Assembly (NCBI GenBank): GCA_004835665.1
Contig: RBKR01000030.1
Coordinates: 62,001 to 126,000 of the forward strand
Source of the DNA: Phoma sp. XZ068
Taxonomy: Eukaryota; Ascomycota; Dothideomycetes; Pleosporales; Didymellaceae
DNA length: 64,000 nucleotides
Direction of reading: 5' to 3'
Position 1 is the first letter of the stretch. Each line of letters begins with the position of its first letter. Both the position numbers and the translations under genes were made by a program. This document shows, piece after piece, positions 1 through 9,774 of the stretch. The notes under the pieces are model-generated. The model was given only the letters and a program-made list of their open reading frames with translations, did not search any database and was not told where the DNA came from.

Positions 1-228
1 GGAAACCGATCGTGATCGCAACCGTTGCACGATGCTTCGGCCGCTCAGCTGGGTCACTCAGCAAGGCATGGCACGGTTAAAGGTGCAGTATATCTGCAGT
101 ACGTATATATAAGCTGACCGGAACGTCAGAAGTTAAGGCCGGCTTTTCTTGATTGCATCCCAAAGGAAGAAATTTGCAAGGGTGGACTCGCATCTAGTTT
201 AAATTAGCCGATTGTACAGCCGTCAAAA
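1..228. promoter_or_regulatory. Upstream region of the hydrolase gene with TATA-like tract
   Basis: This stretch precedes the ATG at 229 and holds no gene I can see. A TATA-like run (TATATATAAG) lies at about 104-113, some 115 bp before the start codon, a plausible core promoter position for the downstream gene. Assignment is by position only. Confidence 0.3.
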
Positions 229-1683
229 ATGGAGATTTTCAACTGGATCAAGGTGCCGATTACCAAGACAGGGGGCGTATTGCTTAACACGCTCGGAGAC
301 AAAAATGGCATCATCGACATCGCTACAGATACGGTCAACGGGGCTGATGAGAATCACCTAAAAAATCTTATTGAGGGAGTTCTAAGAGCAACAAACCGCA
401 CTATAACCAGCATATCGGAAGACTTGATGCTGGCTACAGTCAAGAATCTCACAATAGCAATCATCAATGCGACACTTAACACCATCGGCGGTCTCCCCGT
501 CATTAAAAATGCCGTCGTTGGCAACGAAATCAACAAGCCAACGCTCAGTTTCATATGGAAAGATGGGGTGGAATTGGCAAAGTTTCTGGTTGGGCTGCTT
601 GAGCCGGCAAAGCAGTACGCCTTGGCTAACTCGACCACTGGATACGCCCTTCCTGGAGAAGAACATGGAGCTCACAACGAAATGGATCTCACCAAACGCA
701 TGAACCGGCATAGCGTCATCAGCCAGGTGCAAAGGCTCTCGCGATCCATCATCTTCATCCTGAGAGAAATGACTCGCAACGTAAGCATTAAGAACATCGA
801 AATCACTACCAATACGAGTCTGTTGAGCGACGACGGTACTCCACGCACAATTTCAGAAGCCCCACCTCCAAATGATCTCAAAAAGCTCAACGAAAGCTGG
901 ATCTTCGTCAACGGCATCGCCACTGAATTTTACTGGTTGCGTCTCGCTTGCGGGAAACTGGCTCAAGAATATTCCCGAGTGGTTACCGGCGTTCACAATC
1001 GCAGCGACGGCATCCTCTGGGACCTGGTCGAGTGCGCAGGCGAGCGGAGCAGCGAGGGTGCCGCACGATCAGCTAGCCAGCGGAGTCTGATCCTACGTAC
1101 GCCAAGCAGCCGAGAGGCTCAGCTGGAGCTGAAAACGCAGCTGGAAACTGCTCTGGAGGAGGCACAAAAAAAAGGTGGCAAAGTCGTCGTCATTGCGCAT
1201 TCTCAAGGCTGCCTCCTGCTACGTCTGGCGCTGGAGGATCTGCTGGTCGGGCGAACATCGCTTCTGCCGGACCCTCCATCCGCCACCGACAAGCAAAGAT
1301 ATCACCAGATTCGGGAGACGATGCTCAACAAGATGTATGTCTTTACCTTCGGCAATCCGAGCGTGGACTGGAAGATACATTCGAGCTCTGAGGATCTCAT
1401 CTTTGCGCAACCGGCAGACAACAATTTGAGCGACTACTTTAGTCGCACCGAGCACTTTGCCAACGACAAGGACTTTGTTGCAAAGCTTGGTGTTCTCAGC
1501 CCCCAGAGGCTGCCCGACAGCGGATATTCGAATATTTTCGTCAACTTTGAGCGCACATGGATCGGACACCTGTTCGCCAGTCAGTACAGTCTTAATCCGG
1601 CGCATTACAGAGACGAGGGACGCAATCTCAATGGGCACACCTCCAGACTACTGGCATGCGCTCGTGGTAATCCGATCTCCTGA
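229..1683 (+). CDS. Putative alpha/beta-hydrolase (lipase-like), single exon
   Basis: An uninterrupted 484-residue reading frame opens with ATG at 229. The middle of the protein has the segment VNGIATEFYW followed by a conserved-looking NRSDGILWDLVECAGER block. The nucleophile-elbow-like motif IAHSQG sits near residue 325 (Ser325), inside a hydrophobic VVVIAHSQGCLLLRLAL strand-turn-helix. This is the GxSxG variant (AHSQG) of serine hydrolases of the alpha/beta fold. The first 200 residues show no domain I recognise and no signal peptide, so the protein is probably intracellular. I know similar fungal predicted proteins but no characterised substrate. The Asp and His of a triad cannot be assigned with confidence. 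No intron is needed. The gene stands alone at the left edge of a gene-poor region. Confidence 0.65.
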   Translation: MEIFNWIKVPITKTGGVLLNTLGDKNGIIDIATDTVNGADENHLKNLIEGVLRATNRTITSISEDLMLATVKNLTIAIINATLNTIGGLPVIKNAVVGNEINKPTLSFIWKDGVELAKFLVGLLEPAKQYALANSTTGYALPGEEHGAHNEMDLTKRMNRHSVISQVQRLSRSIIFILREMTRNVSIKNIEITTNTSLLSDDGTPRTISEAPPPNDLKKLNESWIFVNGIATEFYWLRLACGKLAQEYSRVVTGVHNRSDGILWDLVECAGERSSEGAARSASQRSLILRTPSSREAQLELKTQLETALEEAQKKGGKVVVIAHSQGCLLLRLALEDLLVGRTSLLPDPPSATDKQRYHQIRETMLNKMYVFTFGNPSVDWKIHSSSEDLIFAQPADNNLSDYFSRTEHFANDKDFVAKLGVLSPQRLPDSGYSNIFVNFERTWIGHLFASQYSLNPAHYRDEGRNLNGHTSRLLACARGNPIS

Positions 1684-4149
1684 TAGCGTGCTGGTGCATT
1701 CAGAGGGAATAGAAAAGGTATTGGGAGTCCGAATTTCAGTATGGAGAAAGTGGCCAAGATTAAGCTCATTAAGAGCAATTTGTTTCCGGCTCGACTCCGA
1801 GTTTTCGCCTAAAGTATCTCTTGCTTCTCAATCATCAAGGTTGACAAGTAAACTGAGTCTAAATTGTTAAATTAGCGATGTATATTTGTCTCCACAGATT
1901 GTAGTACCCTCGGGTACGCTTATCTGAATAGTAGCCCCTTCTCCGAAAGAACCGCAGAGTCCCGGTTCAACACCTCGATCATGCAGGAAAACTATGCCTT
2001 GAGGAACGAAGAGACGGGAGGCTCTCAGGACGTGTCGCGAGAGAGAAAACACCCCCAAAAACTCTGAAACAAAAAAGCAAAAAACCTGAAACTTAAGAGC
2101 TCCAACTAAGCACCTGATCACCCCGTGATCACCCGTGCTCAACTACCCTTTTCCTCGCAAATTCCCCCGCACCCGCCCATTTCCTCATTTCCATACCTCA
2201 TTATGTCCCCCACCCCATTTTGGGAGCACACGTACCTTTGCAATCACGGGGAAAATGAATCACAAGCACCGGCTGCTATCTACGGATCATTGCCGACGAG
2301 GAAGCCCGGATTTCAAGATTTCAACAAGAGCGAGCATCGCAGTAACAGCAGCAGGTCGAGATATCCGACAGCCAGAGTGAGGTGTCATCTACCGACAAGG
2401 GTAGTGTTGAACATAGCGACGTCGACAGCGATGGCAGCACACAGCCTTGTAGACCGCGTAAACAGCGCAAGACCGCGTAAACAGCGCAAGACCGCGTCGC
2501 AGGACCCAATGAACGACGCGTGAGAGCTGTTCACAGCGAATGTGAGACGTGTTATCAAGGGAGAGGTGCCGTCGCCAAGTCCGGAGAAGGTATACAGGGA
2601 CGAGTCGTTGAAACTGAGAGTCTGCACATGCATCGTGGTCATTCTGTCTCGTGTTGATGGGATAAAGGTCAGTGTTCATGGTGTGATCAAAGCTGCAAGT
2701 GGAGGGAACCTGGTGCAGTCAGTGGAGTCAATACCAGTACAACTCGCGTAGTTACCAAGTCAAAAGCGCCATCAATGCTAGTATCTGCGCTTTTAGTAGC
2801 ATGTTCAGACTCACAAAACTGAGGATGTCGTATGTGGCCACCAAAATTGCGTTGATGGTGGAAACAGTGTTAGCTCGCGCTGGGAAGTTGATCCACATGT
2901 GCGGAGTATAGGCTACAACAACTGCACTCGCAAGCAGAGCTTTTGTAAGGCATAAGCTGTGCCATAACAGATGATCCAAATTTGTGTAAGGTATTGCGAT
3001 CCTTCGTCCGGGCTAAGCACCACAGAGCCGTCAAGGCGGGAGTACAGGAGATGATAATCCACTGACACAAGCATACGAGAGGCAAACAGAGCCAGCATGG
3101 ACAATAGAGCACGAGTGGAGGTGTGCCATCGCACTGGTCGTTCCTCAGTATCTAGCGGGCTTTGCATTAACTCTGTGTTTCTTGTAACAATCTACTTCGG
3201 GCTCTCAATGTACGAAACACCGTGTTGCGAAGACATTCCAGCTTTGCAATCCCACGACCTATCTGCGCAGGAGAAGAGAGTTCGGCGAAGTGTTGTGACT
3301 TAACAAAGTAAAGATGGGCTACTGGCTGACTTCTACATGTTGGGGGCATGGCCAACACATAAGGGTGTAACCCTCGCAAGGTTGTATGTATCGAAGGGTC
3401 GTCTGCTGAAGCCATATGAGGAATTTCGCTGTGTGACCGCCTAGTGAGCTGATTACATGGCTGCAAAGCCATCTGCAGCCACGGTTTTGAGTGCAGAGAT
3501 CAGATAAGGCCACCCGCGAGGCAGAGAATGGGGGCGGTCCGTTACCCAACATGCTACAACAGAAAACGCTCACCGCCGTGCACATTTGCTCGATTAGCCG
3601 AACAACAGCGTGGGGCATGTAAGTGGCGTTCGATTCACCCACTTAGCAAGCAAGCCTAGCAACTAATCTATCTACGCGCAGACGTTCCTCAGAACTGCGT
3701 TGCTGCTAGATCTGAGAGCTATGGAAGGCTCTCAGTATGCAGAGCCTGGAATGCGTAGCCAATCGCTGCAAGTGCAAATTTCCACCCGGCAAGAAAAGCG
3801 TCTTCGCGAGTAGGACAGTGACATAGTGCTGAGCGGACAGAGAGAGGTAAAGCTGTGTTGCAAGGTAGTAGAAGAAGGCTTGAGATAGAGACTACAAAGT
3901 TGTTTGGCTTGGGAATTAAAAGTGTTAACGTTTAGCTCCTCTTAAATCCTAGCAAACATTAATGTCTAATCTTCTATTGCTTCTGTTTTTTAAGGCAACT
4001 TTAACTAAATTATATTTAGATCTAAACTATATCTCTCCTAGTTTCTTATATATAGAATATATAATATTTAATAAGATATTACTTAGCTCTTCTACTATTT
4101 CTTTACCTAGATTAGATAAAATTCTATGTTAATCTTATATATTTTTATA
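1684..4149. other. Gene-poor stretch with possible decayed coding remnants
   Basis: I find no intact gene here. Between about 2300 and 2810 one can read short protein-like stretches, such as a serine/aspartate-rich segment, then RRVRAVHSECETCYQG and later WCDQSCKWREPG, but they are separated by stop codons and frame changes. This may be a decayed gene or transposon remnant of unknown family. A 19-bp tandem repeat lies inside it at 2451-2497. From about 3930 the sequence becomes strongly AT-rich, marking the edge of the RIP-like island. A GTTCGATTC string near 3628 resembles a tRNA T-loop but no cloverleaf could be built around it. Confidence 0.4.
2451..2497. repeat. 19-bp tandem repeat, about 2.5 copies
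   Basis: The unit AGACCGCGTAAACAGCGCA occurs at 2451-2469 and 2470-2488 and is followed by a partial copy (AGACCGCGT) at 2489-2497. The copies are identical. A 19-bp unit shifts the reading frame with each copy, so if this region was once coding, the duplication itself could have broken it. Confidence 0.85.
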
Positions 4150-4589
4150 TTATACCTAGTTTAATTATACTATCTATAGTATCTTTAGAATAGCTTACTT
4201 ACTTTAGTATATACTTACTTCTTTACCTTCTTACTATTACTATATACCCTAAACTTCTTTAAAGCTATTAATTGCTAATATTTTATAACTAGTAGAAACT
4301 CTTCTATCTTAACTTACTTTCTTTTATATAATTTTTATTATATAGCTACTTTATTTACTACTTAAAGCTTAGTAATCTTCTATTATACTAATACTAGCTT
4401 ATATATAATTATTACTACCTTTTTTAATACCTTTTTAAATACTTTAACTATAGAAATAAGTAAGCTATTTATATATCTTTAAATTCTTATCTTTATAAAT
4501 ATTAATTATTACCTAAGTTCTAAAGTATTACTTAGAGTTTATAACTACTAGAGCTTATTATTAATAAGTAGTAGTAGTAATAGAGTATA

Positions 4590-4652
4590 ACGTACCTCAC
4601 GGGCGAGCCGGTCACCCGAGCGAGCCGGTCACTTTTGCCAAGACCACACCAA
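4590..4652 (+). repeat. Left terminal inverted repeat (63 bp)
   Basis: It begins ACGTACCTCACGGGCGAG and is perfectly complementary to the right end at 6389-6451. It contains two copies of CGAGCCGGTCAC (4604-4615 and 4621-4632), spaced 17 bp start to start. These are likely tandem binding sites for the transposase's N-terminal DNA-binding domain. That role is inferred from the arrangement in pogo-type elements. Confidence 0.93.
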
Positions 4653-4718
4653 CACTGCAACTACTTTGCAACACTACAGTGTACAACTAGAATGTACTGT
4701 AGGCTAAAGTGTATTAAA

Positions 4719-6371
4719 CTAATCTACAGTACTTTGCGCATCATTATTGCATGTTCGCGCGTTGTGCCCTGCCTCACCACACGTGCCACAGCGTCTTAAA
4801 GGCTGAGTGCCAGGTTCAACACGCGCTCTCTTCTTTGCCTTCTTTCCATCGCTGCGAGCGTTAAACTCCTTTAGAGTAGTTAGCCGCAATCCTTCACTAA
4901 ACGTTAGTGTCCCTTCACGCTGGATTCGCTTTCTTTTGTGTGATTTACGGCGTGTAGCGGCCTCATTAGCTGCTTCAAGGTCTGCAACTTGGTTGCGCAC
5001 CAAAACTAGTGAATGCGCTATCATCTCTGCGCCTTTGGTGAGCTGATTAAGGGCATTAACCATTGAAGTTGGCGAGCTGTCAGCGTGTCTCTGAATCCTT
5101 TCTCGAATCAGCTTCGATTGTGACCCAAATTCTAGGGTGTTGCTTGGTGTTCTAGACTCCCACGTACTCTCATCCACAGTAGGTAGTGGTGGAGTACACA
5201 ACCGCACTTCGAGCTTTGATATCACAGCCTCTGGGTCAAGTGGGACCAGGCCAGCACCTCTGAATCCTCCCTGTATGTTGCTCTTAGTGATTGAGGCGTC
5301 AAAAGCTGCTTTAAAGCACGGCAAGAACTCAAGTTTAGTGATGCGAGTAATCTTGCTCCGCATTAGCTGCTCAGCTTGGCGGCCATATGCCTTCTTCAGA
5401 GAGGCAAAACATCCCACATCAAGCGGCTGCAGCAGGTGCGACGAGTGTGGAGGCATACACAGAGTGATAATCTTGTGTTCCTCACAGTACTGGTGGAAAT
5501 CAACCGAGTTGTGGCTCTCATGGCCGTCCAGAACAAGCAGCCGATAGCTGCCAACAGTGCGCGCCTTGGTGTGCTCATCAAAGTGCTTTAACCACTTAAC
5601 TCCAAGCTCATTGTTTGTCCAGCCGTTGTTAGAGACATTAAGAACCCAGTTGTTAGGTATACTAGGCTCTTTGTACCAGGCAGAGAGGTGGTGCTTGCCA
5701 GAGAAGATGATAAAGGGTGGGATGGCCCACCCCTTTGCATTGATGCCCTGGATGATACTAGTCCACTCTCGGTCGCCCTGCTGCACTGTCTTTGGCCTTC
5801 CTCGACGCTCAGAGCCTGTGACAACAGCTCCTGTGGATATAACGCCCATCATAAACCCAGACTCATCGAAGTTGTAGGTGTCGTCATCCAGAATACCATA
5901 CTTAGCTTTGGTATTCTCTACAAGGCGGAACCAGCCCTGAATCACCCCGGGATCCTCACAGAGGGCTCGCTTGTAGTCGTACTTCCGATTGAACTTGACT
6001 TTCAGCTCTGGCCGACGCTTAACAAAGGTGCTAGCCCAGTTCTTGCCAACAGGGGGCTGGTGGCGCTCAGCAAGGAGAGAATTAGCCATATCCTCCACAT
6101 CAGCAAGCCGGGGCGAGTATCCTCGCGCGTCCAGCTTTAATACATGCTGGACAATCACCTCCTCTTCAGTGCTTTTCAGCTTCATTGAGTTGGGCTTGCA
6201 ATCGCGTCGTGGGGAGGTTCCAGCAAGTCGATCACTAAGCGTGCTTTGAGAGACTTTGTAGATAGCTGCAGCGCGTCGCTGAGACAGTGTCGCGTCTTGT
6301 TTAATAGCCTGGAGGGCAAGCTGTATATCTGCTTCGTTTAAGGGCCTTGTTGCGTTACTGCGTTGAGACAT
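4719..6371 (-). CDS. Fot1/pogo-family transposase (DDE_1 with C-terminal zinc knuckle)
   Basis: This is a 550-residue intronless protein starting at ATG 6371. The N-terminal 130 or so residues form a pair of helix-turn-helix domains of the Psq/CENP-B type: one around the RRAAAIYKVSQSTLSDRL segment, then a Tc5-like stretch ending near NWASTFVKRRPELK. The DDE_1 catalytic core shows NFDESGFMMG (first Asp), LLVLDGHESH (second Asp) and HLLQPLDVGCF (third Asp), giving the DDD set of pogo/Fot1 enzymes. A basic stretch (RRKSHKRKRIQ) may be a nuclear signal. The end of the protein has CGTCGEAGHNARTC, a CCHC zinc knuckle seen in many fungal members. All catalytic residues are present and no stop or frameshift interrupts the frame, so the enzyme may be active. 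It cuts and pastes its own element between the terminal repeats. Confidence 0.93.
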   Translation of the reverse strand: MSQRSNATRPLNEADIQLALQAIKQDATLSQRRAAAIYKVSQSTLSDRLAGTSPRRDCKPNSMKLKSTEEEVIVQHVLKLDARGYSPRLADVEDMANSLLAERHQPPVGKNWASTFVKRRPELKVKFNRKYDYKRALCEDPGVIQGWFRLVENTKAKYGILDDDTYNFDESGFMMGVISTGAVVTGSERRGRPKTVQQGDREWTSIIQGINAKGWAIPPFIIFSGKHHLSAWYKEPSIPNNWVLNVSNNGWTNNELGVKWLKHFDEHTKARTVGSYRLLVLDGHESHNSVDFHQYCEEHKIITLCMPPHSSHLLQPLDVGCFASLKKAYGRQAEQLMRSKITRITKLEFLPCFKAAFDASITKSNIQGGFRGAGLVPLDPEAVISKLEVRLCTPPLPTVDESTWESRTPSNTLEFGSQSKLIRERIQRHADSSPTSMVNALNQLTKGAEMIAHSLVLVRNQVADLEAANEAATRRKSHKRKRIQREGTLTFSEGLRLTTLKEFNARSDGKKAKKRARVEPGTQPLRRCGTCGEAGHNARTCNNDAQSTVD

Positions 6372-6388
6372 TGCAGGTAGAGTGAAGT

Positions 6389-6451
6389 TTGGTGTGGTCT
6401 TGGCAAAAGTGACCGGCTCGCTCGGGTGACCGGCTCGCCCGTGAGGTACGT
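6389..6451 (-). repeat. Right terminal inverted repeat (63 bp)
   Basis: This is the exact inverted copy of 4590-4652, ending GTGAGGTACGT at 6451 and followed by the TA target duplication. It lies 17 bp upstream of the transposase ATG (6371), so it probably also contains or overlaps the transposase promoter. Confidence 0.93.
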
Positions 6452-7519
6452 TATATCTTCTTTAAAGTAGTAAAATAACTTATATTAAGGGGCTATATAA
6501 GGTATAATAAGTAAAGAGGTAAATAGAGAGTAATTATCTTATTATCCTTATAGTATTACTAGAATTTAAAAGAGTTATAGCTCTTATAACTATTAATAAT
6601 AAGTAAATAGTAGCTACTAATAGTATACTACTTTATATACTTATTAAAGTGCTCTATCTAGTCTAGACTAAGCTTGTTAGTAGTCTAGCTATTATTAGAA
6701 ACTCTAATAACTTAGTTATAAGGTAGATTCTCTTCTTTATACTAGATAAAGAGGTAGTAGTAAGCCTTAAAGATAATAAAGGCTAGAATAGCTTATTCTT
6801 TAGTATTAATACTTACTATAGCTATAGCCTACTTCTAGTTACCTAGCTAGACTACCTTTAGCTAACTTTATTATTCTAAAGCTATAATAACTACTTTTTA
6901 GAAACTCTAGCCTATTATAAAGCCTATCTTATTAAAGTTATAGATATCTTTATTCTAGATACTATACTTAGCTTTAATATTAGCTACTAGGCTAAACTAG
7001 CTTTATAAAACCTTAGAATTCTTATAAAAGGCTCTTTTATAGTTATTTTTATAATTAAACTTAACTTTAAGCTCTAGGTATTATTTAATAAATATACTAG
7101 GCTAGTTTATACTAATAGAGCCTAGATTATACTTAGTATATAAAGAATTAGCTATAGTAGCTATATCTAAAAGCTAAAAGGAAAATCCTTATATATCTAG
7201 CTTAAGAATATATTTAATAATTACTTTCTTTTTATTATTATCTAGCTTCTATATATTAGCTATAGTATTAGCTTATAAAGGTTATCTAGTATATTAATTA
7301 CTTAGTGTTTTTTAAAGGACTTTATAAATAGCTATAGTATATTATTAAAAGAGTATTATATTTATTTTAAGAGCCTAGAGTATAAGCTATACCTAATATT
7401 TTTTTAATATATCTAACTAGTATTATTAGAGAGATATTAGTATAAGAAGGGTAGTTTAGTAAAGGCTTAGTAAAAGTAAGTAGCTTACTTAGTAAGTAGC
7501 TTGCCTATTAGGTATATTA

Positions 7520-8897
7520 CTCTTTTTTCTAATATTATAATACTATATAGTAGAAGAATTATATACTATAGTTCTTAAATACTTTAGTAATTAGAGTATA
7601 TAGAATATTTAGAAATTTTATACTATATAGGTAGTAGAAGCCCTAATACCTTTTAGTTAGCTAAGTCTACTACTTTAGAGAGAATTATAAATTAGTAGCT
7701 AGTAGTAGATTTAATACTAAGGATATTATAGTATCTAGAGTAAAGTATAAAACAGCTAAGTAGCCTACTTTATAGGACTCCTATATCTAGTAATACAAAC
7801 TGCAATTAGTAGAGGCGGCTATATTAGAGCTACGTGCACGGTTAACACTATATTATAATAGCAATTCTAGCAAGTAGATAGGTTATCTCTTCTTAGCGGG
7901 GTTGCCTGTAGACGTCCTATGGTTGGATCCTGTATTAGGATTTTAGTGGTTCTGAGTTTTAGTATCTACTTTGAGCGTGACAGGATTAGATTGCCGTGTT
8001 TATTTCGGCACTTCCAGCACGATAAGAACGCGCAGGCGGGAGCGAGGACCGCCAATAAAGCAGAGGTGTTTCTGCACGCTCTTGATTCTTCCAGGCGAAG
8101 GTCGAATTGTAGTGACCTGTATGCAGCAATTCTGCCCACTCATCGTCCCGTATGGTTCGCATGCCTGAGGATGTTTCCTGTGAACAACACAAAGTCTTCA
8201 AGTACTATCCTAGCGAAGCCTCTAGAAGCCGAACTCTCAAACATCCATGCCAGTTCGCAGTGTCCCCGTGACATGCACGGGCTTCTGAACAGTCGCAGCA
8301 CTCTCAATCACCATCGACCACTGGATAGGAAACCACAGCAGACGGACTGAGCGCACAGCAGGATGGCCAGGGTGTGTAGAACGCAGCGAAACGGAAGCGA
8401 GATAACCTGAGGAGGTAATCGGCTCGTGGAAAACCACACGTCTTGGTAGTATCTACAAGTGAGATCTCTCAACTGTTCCCTTCATTTACGCTGGTGTGCA
8501 TTGGTGCGTCGTGGCTGTTCAGATTTAAAAAGCTCGCGATCAGGCTCTCAAACATTGGTCCAGATCCAGATCTTGACGCATTATCCCTGTTTACGGATTG
8601 CAGGCGTCATGTTTGCGTTGGCGCTGCGTTTGACACCCGGCGGGGACCTTGGCCCGCTCCCAAGCGCACATTTTTACTTGGCTTGAGAGGCGAGAAAGCC
8701 GTGCAACAGCAATCAGTGACAGGCTAGGCTAGCCTCGTGCCTGGATTTGGCATTATTTTCGCTATCTAATACGACGGGGAACCGGGTTTGTTGCAAAGGG
8801 CGAGCTGGGCCGATAGGTGTTCAAGCCGGGCGGCCGACTTGAGCATTTTAACTACAAAAGGGTCGAGCCTCATTTACTATGCATCTCCCCATCGCCT
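7520..8897. other. AT-rich flank and gene-free spacer
   Basis: From 7520 to about 7800 the DNA is AT-rich and full of TA steps, like the transposon relic, but I could not match it to a known element. It is probably an older RIP-affected repeat. From about 7830 base composition returns to normal. Up to 8897 I see no gene with convincing protein features. Confidence 0.45.
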
Positions 8898-8978
8898 CTA
8901 TTGTTGCTATTGTTGCTATCGTTGCTATCGTTGCTATCGTTGTTATCGTTGCTATCGTTGCTATCGTTGCTATCGTTT
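8898..8978. repeat. Nine-copy 9-bp tandem repeat directly before a start codon
   Basis: Nine consecutive nonamers of the form CTAT(T/C)GTTG lie here, the first two with ATTG, one with a C-to-T change (TTATCGTTG) and the last ending in GTTT. The array ends two bases before the presumed ATG at 8980. Because the unit is a multiple of three, the upstream frame stays open and would read as a Cys-Tyr-Arg run. I take that as an artefact in the 5' leader, not protein. Confidence 0.85.
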
Positions 8979-8979
8979 G

Positions 8980-9774
8980 ATGGATGTTTCTGCAGACGTT
9001 AATATCCTATCGCAATATCTGTCTAGACTAGATATTACCTCTCTCGCCTCTATCGAACAGGTTGATTGCCTCGTGCTGTGCGTCTGCTCTGTTCTGTACA
9101 GTGTCCAAGCCGTCGTCGAGACCTTGGTGCGACAACCTAGCTTGACAAAGACCGTTGTGCTTTGCGGCGGCATTGGTCATTCCACTGAGTTCGTATACAA
9201 CGACGTCGCTCTTCACCTGATGTTCGAAAAAATAGCGGTCGATATCTGCGGGCTACCTAAAGCGCAAGTTCTCTATGCTATCTAGAAAACGTTCTTTGTA
9301 AACCAAGTTAATCCCAGAGCAGCACCTCGAATGCTCGTGGAGGATCACTCTATAATATGTGCTACTAGCGTTATAGAAGCGCGCAAGCTGCTAAAAGCAA
9401 GTGGCATCGCCGCGCTGTGCTCTATTGTGGTCGTGCAGAACTTAACAATGGTCCACCGGACAGTCGCATGCATCGATCGCGTCTACTCAACCATGGTCAA
9501 TCCGCCAAGAATCCTCGGTTGTCCGATTTTTGTTCCCCGCGTCAAGCGCGGCGTGAATGGGCAACTGGCATACAACATACCACCAGTCAACGAGGCACAT
9601 ATGTGGAAAATGGACCACCTCTTATCGCTTGTAATGGGCGAGATCCCACGACTAAGAGACGACAAGAACGGTCGCAGTCCAAGAGGTAACGGCACTATCA
9701 TCTATATTGACATTCCTGATGAGGTCAAGAAGGTATATACACGGCTTTCAACCCAGATTACACAAACTCGATAA
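8980..9774 (+). pseudogene. YdcF/DUF218-family gene interrupted by an in-frame TAG
   Basis: The frame from ATG 8980 to the stop at 9774 matches bacterial YdcF and its fungal relatives along its whole length. Features are the early VDCLVLCVCSVLYS strand, the hallmark CGGIGHSTEFVYN loop, a VVVQNLTMVHRT segment, and a C-terminal SLVMGEIPRLRDDKNGRSPRG block. A single in-frame TAG at 9283-9285 splits it into two parts that share one reading frame, and no plausible intron removes it. The region after the stop, where relatives have an EDRSTNCG-like motif, reads EDHSIICAT, and there appear to be small losses nearby, so it is decaying rather than recoded. TAG could derive from CAG by C-to-T. YdcF binds S-adenosylmethionine in E. 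coli, but its role is unclear. A sequencing error at one base remains possible. Confidence 0.72.

Larger units (their letters stand above)
4590..6451 (-). mobile_element. Intact 1,862-bp Tc1/mariner-superfamily element, Fot1/pogo type
   Basis: The element is bounded by perfect 63-bp terminal inverted repeats (4590-4652 and 6389-6451) and flanked by TA on both sides (4588-4589 and 6452-6453), the target duplication typical of Tc1/mariner elements. It encodes one uninterrupted transposase on the minus strand (4719-6371). Its base composition is balanced, in sharp contrast to the AT-rich DNA on each side, so it has not been visibly hit by RIP and looks young. From memory, the length and type resemble the Molly-like Fot1 elements described in Parastagonospora nodorum; this recollection is unverified. 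It is nested inside an older, mutated relative. Confidence 0.93.
4150..7519 (-). mobile_element. RIP-degraded Fot1/pogo-type element (relic) split by a younger copy
   Basis: The AT-rich DNA flanking the intact transposon aligns by eye, in the same orientation, with the transposon itself. The left flank (about 4210-4589) matches the 3' half of the transposase gene: the run CTTCTTTACCTTCTT near 4220 corresponds to CTTCTTTGCCTTCTT near 4830. The right flank (6452-7519) matches the rest: GAGAGTAATTATCTTATT near 6517 corresponds to the intact CAGAGTGATAATCTTGTG near 5460. It runs on through the gene's 5' end to a mutated terminal repeat ending GGTATATTA at about 7511-7519. Most differences are G:C to A:T with many resulting TA steps, as RIP produces. 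About 190 bp (equivalent to roughly 5195-5388) appear missing at the junction and more is missing near the left end. No open frame remains. Confidence 0.75.

Noticed and set aside
3600..3680. Possible tRNA gene (GTTCGATTC T-loop-like string)
   Set aside because: No acceptor, D or anticodon arms could be formed around it and no A box was found at the right distance.
8788..8979. Upstream extension of the YdcF-like frame through a Cys-Tyr-Arg repeat
   Set aside because: The repeat is a nonamer microsatellite, and homologues begin at the MDVSADVN start (8980). The extension is open only because the unit is a multiple of three.
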